Positions 36,590-45,659 of a stretch of 64,000 nucleotides of DNA are shown piece by piece; within the stretch, counting starts at the first letter, position 1, and each line of letters begins with the position of its first letter. This DNA comes from Acidiflorens sp963841945 (GTDB lineage Bacteria; Acidobacteriota; Terriglobia; Terriglobales; Acidobacteriaceae). Location: the NCBI GenBank assembly GCA_963841945.1, contig CAWJFC010000028.1, positions 496,001 through 560,000 of the forward strand. Reading direction: 5' to 3'. The notes under the pieces are model-generated. The model ran no database searches and had not been told where the DNA came from. It saw nothing but the letters and a program-made list of their open reading frames with translations. The position numbers were made by a program, and so were the translations under genes.

Positions 36590-38172
36590 GCGGGAGGCTC
36601 TGAAGTGCCGAATACTCCTATGCCGGTCTGGATCGGTGTCGGTTTCGAGCACCAGGGCAGTCGAAAGTCTATCGACTAGTATAGAAGTTGCAGCCGTACC
36701 CACGAATATGCCGCTGGCAGAGGCGCTGATCGCCGCCTTCGCCCTTACAATGGGGAATCCGGTGTATGGGCGCCATTCAGGTACAGACTGGTGAGAGATG
36801 CACGGCTAAACCGTTTTCATCGCACGATGCCCGTCATGTTGCCGGTGGATGCGCTGTGGCATTGAACTGTCGCGAATTCGTCCATATCGCCATCATTCCA
36901 GCGGCTACCCATCGTAGCATTGAATCCGGTCAGGTTCAATCCGTAGCCTTGGGTATGAGAAGTGTCGCCCCGTCGTTTGAGAATAGGCGGCGCCTGGACG
37001 GAAGGTAACCAAACTATCCGATTCGAGCAGCAGCAGCCCCCGCTTGAGGGATACGCCGCGAAGGTGAGGTTGGTTTCGGTGCAGAAGCTGAAAGCGGTCA
37101 GGGTCCACTGCGACGGTCTCCTCCGAAGGGGCGGCCGATTCCAGCAGTAAACGGGAAACTGAGTCCGGAGCCGCGTCGTTGTAGTCCTCAAGGCCGCCGG
37201 AAAGTTGCCCGTGCCGTCTGTGGTCACGTCACCGCCGGCCTCCGTTGGCGACTCCGTCGTGCCGCTTGCGCCGCCCGACATTGTAAACGGCACCGTCCCC
37301 GATGAAGGAGGGCTAGTCTGGGTGAAAACATCACCGCCCAAGGGCGATGACCCGAAGTTGTCGGTTTCGACCACTTTAAAGTGGGTGGTGTCGATCGGGT
37401 AAAAGTCAAAGGAAAGTGGGTGGGGAAACCGCTGGCGGAGAGAGTCACAGTTCCATTGGTCCCCGAACTCAGAACGAAAAAGCGCACTACTAGATCGACA
37501 GATGGCTAGAGTAGGCGGAGAGCCGGAGTCGTTGAAATCCGCGAGGCCGACGGTCATCGTCCCGGCTGGCATTAAGGGTGAAAGCTCCCACTGATCGCAA
37601 GAGGGTTAGTGCGGTTCACGTCGGTGCCTGCCACCGTGAACGCGTACGGTCCAGCGATTGAACTCTGACCCTGGGAGGGCAGTCTGCAGGTCAAGCGTCC
37701 CGCTGCCGCTTCCATTCGGGTCGTACTCGGTGACCAGGCATGGGTGCTTACGGCACCCGCTCCCCCGGGTCCGGACGTAAGGACAAAATCCAGAACGAAA
37801 GTAGCGCTCAGCGAGGAGATGTTAAGTGTAGCCTGCCCTCGACCATCCGTCTGGAACCGGTGTAGGAACCGGAGGTGATTGTCTGGCGGTGGAAATGGAA
37901 ACAGCCGGGTCGATGACATCTATATGCGCCGCCGGTGATGCCGCCGTATGCCCCCCGTGCCATCGGCAACGAAATCGCCCGCCATGGTTCAAAAGGGGTT
38001 TCCGCTGGCGTCGAAGCCTTGCGAGAAGAAGAACGTAGGTGCCGGTCAAGTTGCTGTTCGTGAAGCCTTCCGGGTTCGCTGGTGGGTTGTTGTTGCTGTT
38101 GCCGCAACCTGCGAGAAGCGCGAGGCTGAGGATCGCGAGAGGGAGGGTGAAGCGTTGCGCGAACGAGATCAT
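36590..38172 (-). pseudogene. Multiply frameshifted secreted lipoprotein of an Acidobacteria repeat family
   Basis: The start at 38172 has AGGAGA upstream and a clear lipoprotein signal (LPLAILSLALLAGCGNSNNN). From there the coding signal switches frame at least eight times, yet each piece continues the same protein: SNLTGTYV, DGRGQATLNISSLSATFVLD, GPYAFTVAGTDVNRTNPLAI, GTMTVGLADFND, FDFYPIDTTHFKVVETDN, TNLTFAAYPSSGG, LNLTGFNATMGS, and finally STALVLETDTDP. The ETD ending and GTYVF/GPYAF repeats are, to my knowledge, typical of Ig-like exported proteins common in Acidobacteria. A terminator follows. It is either heavily decayed or in a poorly resolved part of the assembly. The 3' boundary is approximate. 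Confidence 0.7.
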
Positions 38173-38394
38173 AACGTCTCCTGGAAAAGAGCTGACGTAG
38201 ATTTTGGGTGGCATGCTTACCTTAGCACGCATGTGTTACCGCCAGATGTTCGAAGGCACTCCTGTGTCCTTAGGATGCGTTGAACCCATATCTTACGAGA
38301 AAGTTTCTGTAAAGAAACGTAATTGGCGAGATTCGTATTGAATGGTTTGTGCCAGACATCTTTGCGCCAGAGCAACAGATTGTCGATTCCCCGC

Positions 38395-38690
38395 CCCCAG
38401 CAGCTAAGTCCCAGCAGGGACGACCCACCTTAGCCCCGCGCGTCAGCGCCCAGGAACGGTCCGATAAAGATTCGAAGTCCCGGAGGACGACCCCGCCAAA
38501 CCGCCGCCTCAAAGTTGCTCCAGGCATTTGGGCGGCGCAGCGCTGCATCCTGTGCGCGAGAACTCCTCTCGAGCGAAGCGGCGAGACAAATAGAGCAAAA
38601 CTCGCGTCCCGGAGGGACAAGCTAGCTTAGCCCCGCGCTTCAGCGCGGGGGGAACTAGAACAAAGGATTCAAGTCCCGGAGGGACGGCCC
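38395..38690. repeat. Cluster of 'AGTCCCGGAGGGAC' repeats
   Basis: Three units combine a short hairpin (GTCCCAGCAGGGAC at 38409, GTCCCGGAGGACGACC at 38478, GTCCCGGAGGGAC at 38608 and again at 38671) with TTAGCCCCGCGCTTCAGCGC-type hairpins at 38431 and 38628. They occupy the gap between the broken lipoprotein gene and msrQ. An open frame across them (38270-38620) is not credible as a gene. Confidence 0.75.
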
Positions 38691-38738
38691 AGTTCTCAGG
38701 CTTCTTGTCTAATCGCGGGTGACTCTTATTTAAACGGA

Positions 38739-39362
38739 CTACGCTGGTTTACCGGCGAGGGCTGAAACTTTATTCCGTTTGCGTTTTTCCAAAGCCCAGG
38801 CGACAACGCGATAGAGCAGCAGGATGCCCAGGATGGCGCCGTATTCGAGGGGCTTACGCTTGTCGGCTTTCACCAGCCACAGATAGTGGATGACTCCGAG
38901 GATGGCGGTCGCGTATATGAGCCGGTGCAAACGCTGCCAGTTCTTGCCTCCCATGCGCCGGATCGACCAGGCGTTTGAAGTGACAGCCAGCGGGATGAGG
39001 AGAACAAACGCCGTGAAACCTACCGTAATGAACTTGCGCTTGGCGATGTCTTTGAACATTTCGTGGAAGTCGAAGAATTTGTCCAGCCAGATGTAAGTCA
39101 GAAAATGCAGAAAGGCATAGAAGAAGGCGAACAAGCCGACCATCCGGCGGACGCCGATAAGCCAGTACTGGCGCGTAAGGCGGCGGAGGGGCGTGATGGC
39201 AAGGGTGACGAGGATGAGGATGAGGGTCCAGTCGCCGGTCGAGTGGGTGATAACCTCGATAGGATTGGCGCCCAGGCCGTCGTGGAGAGCCTTCCATCCG
39301 AGACGGGCCAGCGGAATCAGGGCGGCGGCGAAGACAACTGGTTTTAGGATGCGCAGCTTCAT
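38739..39362 (-). CDS. msrQ: MsrQ, haem-binding membrane subunit of the MsrPQ system
   Basis: 207 residues from the ATG at 39362 (MKLRILKPVVFAAALIPLAR). Five to six membrane helices carry the ferric-reductase-like pattern: STGDWTLILILVTLAITPLR, the haem His candidates in FFYAFLHFLTYIWLD and RLHRLIYATAILGVIHYLWL. MsrQ passes electrons from the quinone pool or cytoplasmic flavin to MsrP for repair of oxidised methionines in the periplasm. The msrP gene lies 136 bp upstream on the same strand. Confidence 0.92.
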   Translation of the reverse strand: MKLRILKPVVFAAALIPLARLGWKALHDGLGANPIEVITHSTGDWTLILILVTLAITPLRRLTRQYWLIGVRRMVGLFAFFYAFLHFLTYIWLDKFFDFHEMFKDIAKRKFITVGFTAFVLLIPLAVTSNAWSIRRMGGKNWQRLHRLIYATAILGVIHYLWLVKADKRKPLEYGAILGILLLYRVVAWALEKRKRNKVSALAGKPA

Positions 39363-39364
39363 CT

Positions 39365-39497
39365 TATTTGTAATTTGCGATTGGTAATCTGCAAGTGCAA
39401 ACCGCAAAACTCTGGTGCTGTCTTTATTTGTGCTGACTTCGGAGCAGGCGCGCGTGAAGCCCTTCAATTACAACTTACCAATCAGAAATTACAAATC
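39365..39497. repeat. Inverted repeat between msrP and msrQ
   Basis: ATTTGTAATTTGCGATTGGT (39365-39384) pairs with ACTTACCAATCAGAAATTAC (39472-39491) at the far side of the gap. Similar AATTGGTAACTGAGAACT words occur at 9985 and 31400. It would place a long hairpin between the two co-directional genes. Confidence 0.65.
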
Positions 39498-39498
39498 C

Positions 39499-40458
39499 CT
39501 AGAAATTTTTCTTCAGGTCCATCCCGGAATACAGGCTGGCCACCTGATCGTAGCCGTTGAACATCAGCGTGGGGCGCTTGAAGAATTCTCCGAGGCGGCG
39601 CTCCTTGGCCTGGCTCCAGCGGGGATGGTCGACATTGGGATTGACGTTGGAATAGAAGCCGTACTCGTGCGGGTTGGCTTGCTGCCAGCTGTTGAGGGGC
39701 TGATCGCCGGTGAAGCTGATTTTCACGATCGACTTGGCGCTTTTGAAGCCGTACTTCCACGGGATGACCATGCGGAGGGGCGCGCCGTCCTGGTTGGGGA
39801 GCGTTTCGCCGTACATCCCAAAGCAGAGCAGGGCGAGCGGGTGCATGGCTTCGTCCATGCGTAGGCCTTCAACGTAGGGCCACTTCAGCACGTCAACGCG
39901 CTGGCCGGGCATCTGCTTGGGATCCCATAGAGTGGTGAATTCCACATATTTAGCTTTGCTGGTGGGCTGGGCGCGCTTGATCAGCTCATTAAACGAGAAG
40001 CCGATCCAGGGGACGACAATCGACCAGCCTTCAACGCAGCGATGGCGGTAGATGCGCTCTTCGGGCGGAGCCCACTTGATGATTTCATCGACGTCGAGTT
40101 CGAGCTTCTTGGCGACGTGGCCGTCGATGGTGACCCTCCAGGGATGGGTCTTGAAATTTTTGGCCAGCTCGGCGGGCTGGTATTTGTCGGTGGAGAATTC
40201 GTAGAAATTGTTGTAGTTGGTGACATCCTTGTAGGGCGTTTCTTTCTCGGTGGTGCTGAAGGAACTTTTTTGCAGATTGTTGATTTTGTCGTTGGCCTCG
40301 GCGATAAGGGTCGGGTCGGCGAGATTGAAGAAGGCCTTGCCCGTGAGGGCGGCCGCGCCGGTGAGCGCCGCTCCAGCCAGAAATTTGCGGCGATTGAGAT
40401 AGGCCTCTTTCGGAGTGATTTCAGACGACGGTACGGCGGATTCCTTCTTGATCAGCAT
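39499..40458 (-). CDS. msrP: MsrP, periplasmic molybdenum-dependent methionine sulfoxide reductase
   Basis: 319 residues from the ATG at 40458; the upstream extension to 40641 runs into a MITE-like repeat and was rejected. A Tat signal NRRKFLAGAALTGAAALTG sends the folded molybdopterin enzyme to the periplasm. Family motifs are ETPYKDVTNYNNFYEFSTDK, the Mo-ligand Cys in YRHRCVEGWSIVVPW, LRMVIPWKYGFKSAKSIVKI, and the C-terminal FNGYDQVASLYSGMD. It reduces methionine sulfoxide in exported proteins with electrons from MsrQ. Confidence 0.95.
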   Translation of the reverse strand: MLIKKESAVPSSEITPKEAYLNRRKFLAGAALTGAAALTGKAFFNLADPTLIAEANDKINNLQKSSFSTTEKETPYKDVTNYNNFYEFSTDKYQPAELAKNFKTHPWRVTIDGHVAKKLELDVDEIIKWAPPEERIYRHRCVEGWSIVVPWIGFSFNELIKRAQPTSKAKYVEFTTLWDPKQMPGQRVDVLKWPYVEGLRMDEAMHPLALLCFGMYGETLPNQDGAPLRMVIPWKYGFKSAKSIVKISFTGDQPLNSWQQANPHEYGFYSNVNPNVDHPRWSQAKERRLGEFFKRPTLMFNGYDQVASLYSGMDLKKNF

Positions 40459-40612
40459 TCTCACCCCTGAGGAGTACGCGCAGCGGCAGGAACCAGATGT
40501 AATTGGTTCTACGGGACTTCTCTCTACCATATAGGACGCGGATCGGCAGGGAAAAGTTTCACCGGTGGGGAAGTCTTCAACCTTCACGGAATCTTCAACA
40601 TAACCAAGTCTT

Positions 40613-40775
40613 CTAGTGGCCTGTCGCAGAATAATGGTCACTAGAGCGAGTATCGGTTTACCTGCTTTGGGAAGGGCACGACTTCAGTCGTGCCGTCCAG
40701 AGTTGTAATGACGCGGGCTTCAGCCCCTGAGGGATTCCGCAGACCGGTAACGAACTCACCGCGACAGGCCACTAG
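40613..40775. mobile_element. MITE-like element 'CTAGTGG', copy 2
   Basis: 163 bp with the best-kept terminal inverted repeats: CTAGTGGCCTGTCGCAGA at the left and CGCGACAGGCCACTAG at the right. The inner hairpins GCACGACTTCAGTCGTGC and GGGCTTCAGCCCCTGAGGG match copies 1 and 3. It is located upstream of msrP. Confidence 0.9.
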
Positions 40776-40906
40776 TTCCAAGATTTTCCTTCGTGCACCT
40801 TCGTGCCCTTGGTGGTTAAATCTCGGGATGCTTTAAAGCTTCGTGTCCTTCATGGTTGCCGGTTTTCCCGTTGCACCGCGAACCGAGCCCTGTCCATGCG
40901 GGCGAA
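40776..40906. other. Gap before the histidine kinase 3' end
   Basis: Contains CCTTCGTGCACCTTCGTGCC and TTCGTGTCCTTCATGG words, distantly like the 'CACGGAG' palindromes. No gene. Confidence 0.4.
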
Positions 40907-43504
40907 TTAGTCCGATGCGCTGGCGGACTTTGCCTGTGACTGGCCTTGCGGCTGGGAGCGCAAGACTTCGCGGACTTTTTTAGCGAGGTTCTGGAGGGTG
41001 AAGGGTTTTTGGAGGAAGGCAGTGCCCGGCGTCAGGGCACCCTGGGTGGAGATGGCGTCTTCGGTGTATCCAGAGAGATATAGGACTTTGATATTGGGGC
41101 GCTTGGCCTGAATTCTTTTGGCGAGTTCGCGGCCGCCGATCCCGGGCATGACTACGTCAGTGACAAGAATGTCGATGGTCCCATTGGTCTCTTCGGCGAC
41201 GCGCAGGCCGGCTTCGCCGTGCTCGGCTTCGAGGACCTTGTAGCCGCGCGATGACAGCGTGACGCGAACCAGTTCGCGGACCGAATCCTCATCTTCGACG
41301 AGGAGAACGGTTTCGCAGCCGCCTTTTTCGTTGTCCTGGGTAGGAACAGGCCCGAGTTCGGTGGCGGCGTCTTCTACCCGCGGGAGATAGACATAAAAGG
41401 TCGTGCCGGAGCCGATCTGGCTTTCCGCGAAGACGTAGCCGTTGCTCTGCTTCACAATGCCGTAGACGGTCGACAGTCCAAGCCCGGTGCCTTTGCCCTT
41501 TTCCTTGGTGGTGAAGAAGGGCTCAAAGATGCGGGATTGGGTTTCGCGGTCCATGCCATGCCCGGTGTCGGCGACTGCGATTACGGCGTAGCGCCCGGGC
41601 TGGATGAAGCGATGCTCGCCAACGTTCTGGCGGACGGCGATGTTCATACTGCGAATGCTGATGCGGCCGCCCTCGGGCATGGAATCCTTGGCATTGACCA
41701 CCAGGTTCATGATGACCTGCTCGAGCTGGCCGGCGTCGGCGCGGGTGCGGCCTGCGTCCGAGGAAAGGCGGGTCACAAGCTCGATGTTTTCGCCGATGAG
41801 CGGGCGCAGCAGACGCTCCATGTCGGCGATGACGGAGTTGACGTCGATTACTTTGAGTTCGAGGACCTGCTTGCGGCTGAAGGCGAGGAGTTGGCGGGTC
41901 AGGGTGGCGGCGCGATCCGCGGCCTGCTGAATGGCCTGTACTTTGGAATGCATGTCGCTGGAGACATCGAGTTGATCGAGCAAGACCTCGGTGTAGCCAT
42001 TGATCACCATCAGCAGGTTGTTGAAGTCATGGGCGACGCCGCCGGCGAGGCGGCCGACAGCTTCCATTTTTTGGGCCTGGCGGAATTGCTCTTCGAGCTG
42101 GCGGCGCTCGGTAATGTCTTCCGCGATCAGCTCCAGAACCTCTTCCGGTTCCTCGGCGAGGCTGGCGGCGCGGCCGCTCAGCCGGACGATGATGATGTGT
42201 CCGTCTTTGTGCTTCCATTGCACTTCGACGCCATTCAGGTTGCCGGTGCGTTGGAACTCCTCCGTCAGCCGGTCGATCTCCTGCGGGTTGACGTAGACCT
42301 GGCGTCGCACGTCGAGCGCCAAGACCTCCTCGACCGAGCCGTAGCCGAGCATCGTAATGAGAGCCGGATTGACGTCGAGAAATCTTCCACTCAGAGTGCA
42401 GCGATAAATGCCGAAGACCGCGCTCAGGATGAGCGAGCGGTAGCGCGCTTCGGAACGGCGCAGAGCCTCTTCGTAGCGCTTGTGCTCGATCGCGGTGGCG
42501 AGCTGCTGCGAAACGAACTTGAGAATTTCCCGGTCGCGCTCACCGAAGCGAACATTGTTGGTGTAACTCTGAACGACCAGCGCGCCGAAGCAGTTGTTGG
42601 CGCTTTTCAGCGGAACGCCCAGCCAATCGACCGAGGGTGCGCCGATCAGTTCGACTTCGCCGCGCTCCACGAGATCATTGAAAACCTGCGGCGTGGCCAG
42701 GAGGGGCTCGCCGGTTCGGAGAAGGTATTCGGTGAGGCCGCGGCCGAGGCGCTTGGGGTCGGGAGTGAGATCGGCTTCGTCGACAAAATAAGGGAAGCTG
42801 AGAAGCTGCGATTGCGGATCGTAGATCGCAATATAGAAGTTGCGGGCATACATCATCTGGCCGACGATGTTGTGGATGGAGGCGTAGAACTGCTGAAGAT
42901 CTTCGGCGGTCTGGCTGCGGGCGGCGATGGCGTAAAGAGCGGCGTTCAGTTCCTCGGCGCGCTTCTGATCGGAAATGTCCCGGTAGGACGCGTAGGCGCC
43001 GATTTGCTTGCCGTTAAGCATGATGGGCGCGCTTGAGAGCAGCACCTCGATGAGCGAGCCGTCTTTGCGCTGCCGCCGGGTTTCAAGCGACAGATTGCCG
43101 CCGGCGACTACGTTTTGAGAAATCCATGCAGTCTCCGCATAACGATCGGGCGGAACAATCAGCTTGTTCAGCGGCTGGCCCGCTGCCTCAGCCGAAGTGA
43201 AACCAAAGAGGCGCGTGAATTCGCGATTGACGCGGAGGATGCGGTGGGATTCATCGACAATGCTCACCGCTTCGGGAGCGTTTTCGATGATCTGTTCGAA
43301 GTAAGCCTTCTCGACAGGAAGAGGAATCGCTGAATCGGGGGCCGCGGAGAGCGGAGCGGAAGCGTGCGACGGCACGGTCGATGAGACCTGACCGAGCGCG
43401 TCCTGCGAGCCCGGGGCACGCAGGAGTTCCCCAGAATCTGCCGATGAGGCGGATTCCTCCCTCATGAATTTCCTTCCAACATCCGCATAGAGGCTTTGCT
43501 TCAA
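40907..43504 (-). CDS. Hybrid sensor histidine kinase (PAS-GAF-PAS-HK-REC)
   Basis: 865 residues with no membrane segment. Order: PAS (about 65-185, IVDESHRILRVNREFTRLFG), GAF (about 190-345), PAS (about 350-470, NPALITMLGYGSVEEVL), HisKA with phospho-acceptor His492 in GGVAHDFNN, HATPase (VVNAKDSMPEGG, DTGHGMD, KGKGTGLGLSTVYGIV), and a C-terminal receiver with Asp783 in ILVTDVVMPG. The last 15 residues are Gln/Ser-rich. The two phosphorylation sites make it a cytosolic phosphorelay hub. No separate output regulator is adjacent. Confidence 0.93.
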   Translation of the reverse strand: MKQSLYADVGRKFMREESASSADSGELLRAPGSQDALGQVSSTVPSHASAPLSAAPDSAIPLPVEKAYFEQIIENAPEAVSIVDESHRILRVNREFTRLFGFTSAEAAGQPLNKLIVPPDRYAETAWISQNVVAGGNLSLETRRQRKDGSLIEVLLSSAPIMLNGKQIGAYASYRDISDQKRAEELNAALYAIAARSQTAEDLQQFYASIHNIVGQMMYARNFYIAIYDPQSQLLSFPYFVDEADLTPDPKRLGRGLTEYLLRTGEPLLATPQVFNDLVERGEVELIGAPSVDWLGVPLKSANNCFGALVVQSYTNNVRFGERDREILKFVSQQLATAIEHKRYEEALRRSEARYRSLILSAVFGIYRCTLSGRFLDVNPALITMLGYGSVEEVLALDVRRQVYVNPQEIDRLTEEFQRTGNLNGVEVQWKHKDGHIIIVRLSGRAASLAEEPEEVLELIAEDITERRQLEEQFRQAQKMEAVGRLAGGVAHDFNNLLMVINGYTEVLLDQLDVSSDMHSKVQAIQQAADRAATLTRQLLAFSRKQVLELKVIDVNSVIADMERLLRPLIGENIELVTRLSSDAGRTRADAGQLEQVIMNLVVNAKDSMPEGGRISIRSMNIAVRQNVGEHRFIQPGRYAVIAVADTGHGMDRETQSRIFEPFFTTKEKGKGTGLGLSTVYGIVKQSNGYVFAESQIGSGTTFYVYLPRVEDAATELGPVPTQDNEKGGCETVLLVEDEDSVRELVRVTLSSRGYKVLEAEHGEAGLRVAEETNGTIDILVTDVVMPGIGGRELAKRIQAKRPNIKVLYLSGYTEDAISTQGALTPGTAFLQKPFTLQNLAKKVREVLRSQPQGQSQAKSASASD

Positions 43505-43635
43505 ATGGTATGCGAGCCCGCGGGAGGCAGCTAATTACCGGGGTAATGGAGATCAAAGCTTCTCTTGATCACAATTGCGACCGCAACTCGTTGGGGATTT
43601 GCACGGCTGGCCGTCAACTGTTGTAATTATTGCGA

Positions 43636-43941
43636 ATGTCTACCACCCTAAAACAACGGCCGCGTTGGGCCGGCCCCGCCGCGCGGGTTGTTGCCCTCAC
43701 GTTTTTATCGACGCTCATCTCTTTCGCGGTGGCATTGTTCCTCAGCATTCTAGGGACAGTGATTTATGCAAGCATCGAGCGCGCTTCGCCCGATCTTGTC
43801 TTTGCCTACCGGCACATTGCCCTCCCGATCGCCATCACGGCGGGATCGCTGGCACTGATTGTCACGGTGTGGGTGGAAGTGCGAAATTACCGGCTGGGCA
43901 AAGTGCTGGCGGCGATCGAGCGAGCCGCCATGAATCATTGA
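43636..43941 (+). CDS. Small two-helix membrane protein
   Basis: 101 residues from the ATG at 43636 (MSTTLKQRPRWAGPA). Two clear membrane helices (about 15-45 and 60-85) and a basic N-terminus are present. I do not recognise the family. It is divergent from the histidine kinase gene and co-directional with the glutamine amidotransferase gene downstream. Confidence 0.65.
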   Translation: MSTTLKQRPRWAGPAARVVALTFLSTLISFAVALFLSILGTVIYASIERASPDLVFAYRHIALPIAITAGSLALIVTVWVEVRNYRLGKVLAAIERAAMNH

Positions 43942-43956
43942 GGCCGCTGAACTGCC

Positions 43957-44026
43957 CGACGCGGATTACCCGACGTGAATCAACCGGTGTGAATTAACCA
44001 GCGTGAGTTATACGGTGTGAATTAAA
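43957..44026. repeat. 14-bp tandem repeat array
   Basis: Five contiguous 14-bp units of the form CGGTGTGAATTAAC (the first units are CGACGCGGATTACC and CGACGTGAATCAAC). It ends about 47 bp before the GTG start of the next gene. The period is not a multiple of three. Confidence 0.9.
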
Positions 44027-44073
44027 AAATGACCCGATCGTCCCACGAACCGCTTGTTCCCCAGGAGGCGATC

Positions 44074-44844
44074 GTGAAGCCGCGTATCGCCATTCCAATG
44101 CCGCACTCCGTCGACCGCGCCTATGCGGAACGCGCGGTGAAGCAGTATGAGGACGCGGTGCGGCTGGCGGGCGGCGAGCCGGTGCGGATCGAACTGGCGC
44201 TGACGCCGGACGAGATCAGAAAGCAGATTGAAAGCTGTGATGCCGTGCTGTTGCCGGGCAGCCGGGCGGATGTCGATCCGGAGAAGTATCACGAGGCGCG
44301 GCACGCGAAAACTGAGGAGATTGATGCGACGCGCGAGGCGGTCGACCATCTTTTGCTCGACGATGCATACCGTGCGCGCAAGCCCGTGCTCGGGATTTGC
44401 TATGGATTGCAGTCCTTGAACGTGTACCGCGCCGGATCGCTGGTGCAGCATATCGAGTCGCAGATCAATCACGGAGCGGGCCGGGCCGTGGCCAACGCGC
44501 ATGCGGTGACGATTGACGCAGGGTCGCGGCTGGCGGAGATTGTGGGGGCGCGCGACGGGCAGCGGGTCGCGGTGAATTCTTCGCATCATCAGTCGGCGCG
44601 CGTGGCGGGGGAAGGGCTGCGGGTGGTTGCGATGTCGCCGACAGATGGAGTAATCGAGGCGCTGGAGGGAACTTTGCCGGATCATTTTGTGCTGGCCGTG
44701 CAATGGCATCCCGAGCGGTCGGTGCAGGATGGAGCAGAGGTGAGGGAGTCGGCGGAGAAGATCTTCCGCGCCTTTATCGGGGCCGCGCGGGCATGGGGCG
44801 ATTCCTCTGGCGTCGACACGAGAGCTGACCGCCGAGGTCGTTGA
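44074..44844 (+). CDS. Class I glutamine amidotransferase-like hydrolase (peptidase C26, PuuD type)
   Basis: 256 residues from the GTG at 44074, which has AGGAGG five bases upstream; the ATG at 44029 lies in the repeat-derived leader. Motifs are AVLLPGSRADVDPEKY, the nucleophile in VLGICYGLQSLNVYRAGSL, NSSHHQSARVAGEGLRV, and the His-Glu pair in VLAVQWHPERS. The family hydrolyses gamma-glutamyl compounds such as gamma-glutamyl-GABA. The substrate in this organism is unknown. It ends near a MITE-like repeat. Confidence 0.88.
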   Translation: MKPRIAIPMPHSVDRAYAERAVKQYEDAVRLAGGEPVRIELALTPDEIRKQIESCDAVLLPGSRADVDPEKYHEARHAKTEEIDATREAVDHLLLDDAYRARKPVLGICYGLQSLNVYRAGSLVQHIESQINHGAGRAVANAHAVTIDAGSRLAEIVGARDGQRVAVNSSHHQSARVAGEGLRVVAMSPTDGVIEALEGTLPDHFVLAVQWHPERSVQDGAEVRESAEKIFRAFIGAARAWGDSSGVDTRADRRGR

Positions 44845-44900
44845 GGACGCGTAGAAGGCGAACGCGTAGAATACGGCCTCTTCGGCTTTGAGTTTCTGCT

Positions 44901-45081
44901 CTAGTGGCCTGTCGCAGAACGATCATTACTAGAGAATCGGTTTACTTGACTAGAGAATCGGTCTACTTGCTTTGGGAAGGGCACGACTTCAGTCGTGCCG
45001 TCCAGAGCCGTAATGACGCGGGCTTCAGCCCCTGAGGGATCCCGCAGACCGGAAACGAAGTCAGCCGGGACAGGCCACTAG
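44901..45081. mobile_element. MITE-like element 'CTAGTGG', copy 3
   Basis: 181 bp with ends CTAGTGGCCTGTCGCAGA and GGGACAGGCCACTAG. It carries the same two inner hairpins as copies 1 and 2 plus an internal duplication of ACTAGAGAATCGGTTTACTT. Its right end overlaps the last codons and stop of ispF. Confidence 0.88.
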
Positions 45082-45572
45082 CAATACTGTTACGTGCGCA
45101 ATCGCGGCGTCATCTGTCCCGGTGCCTTCCGGCGTCTTGGCCTTCAGGCCAACGCAATCTTCGGAAATGCCGCACAGTTCCGCGACTCGCTGGCGAATCG
45201 CGCTGGCGTGCGGGCCGATTTTGGGGGCGGCTAAAATCAACGTCGAATCGAGATTGACGAGCGCATAGCCTGCGCTCGCGACTCGCTTGAGAGCCTCGCG
45301 CTAGAAACATCGGCCGAGTCGGCTCCCTTCCACTGCGGATCGGACGGAGGAAAGAGCGAGCCAATGTCCGGGCCGGCGATGGCGCCGAGCAGCGCGTCGG
45401 TAATGGCATGCAACAGCACGTCTCCATCGGAGTGTCCGCCGAGTCCTTTGTCGTGCGCAAGTTTGACGCCTCCGATCACGAGCGGAATTCCGGGTTTGAA
45501 CTCGTGCGAGTCGTATCCCTGGCCGATGCGCAATTGAGGTTTCAAAGAATGATCTCGTGATCCTGCATTCAT
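45061..45572 (-). pseudogene. ispF: 2-C-methyl-D-erythritol 2,4-cyclodiphosphate synthase, frameshifted
   Basis: IspF closes the cyclodiphosphate ring in the MEP isoprenoid pathway. The N-terminal two thirds read normally from the ATG at 45572: RIGQGYDSHEFKPGIPLVIG, GGHSDGDVLLHAITDALLGA (metal-site residues), SLFPPSDPQWKGADSADV. At 45305-45285 the frame changes twice within a short stretch, after which the rest follows in another frame (SAGYALVNLDSTLILAAPKI, TPEGTGTDDAAIAHVTVLL). Small indels around GATGTTTCTAGCGCGAGGCT explain it. The stop lies inside the MITE-like element. Because the enzyme is normally essential, a sequence error is at least as likely as decay. Confidence 0.88.
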
Positions 45573-45659
45573 CTCATGTGCAGGAAATCCAACAACGAAC
45601 GACCAGCGACGAGCAACTAGCAACAAACGACCAACGACGAACGAGCCAGCGACGAACAA

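Noticed and set aside
36417..36794. 125-codon plus-strand frame
   Set aside because: Runs antisense through the decayed lipoprotein gene and has no recognisable features.
36817..36990. tRNA-like GGTTCAATCC segment near 36930
   Set aside because: No acceptor or anticodon stem can be formed around it; it lies in the decayed lipoprotein gene.
38270..38620. 116-codon minus-strand frame
   Set aside because: Lies across dispersed AGTCCCGGAGGGAC repeats and has no protein-like composition.
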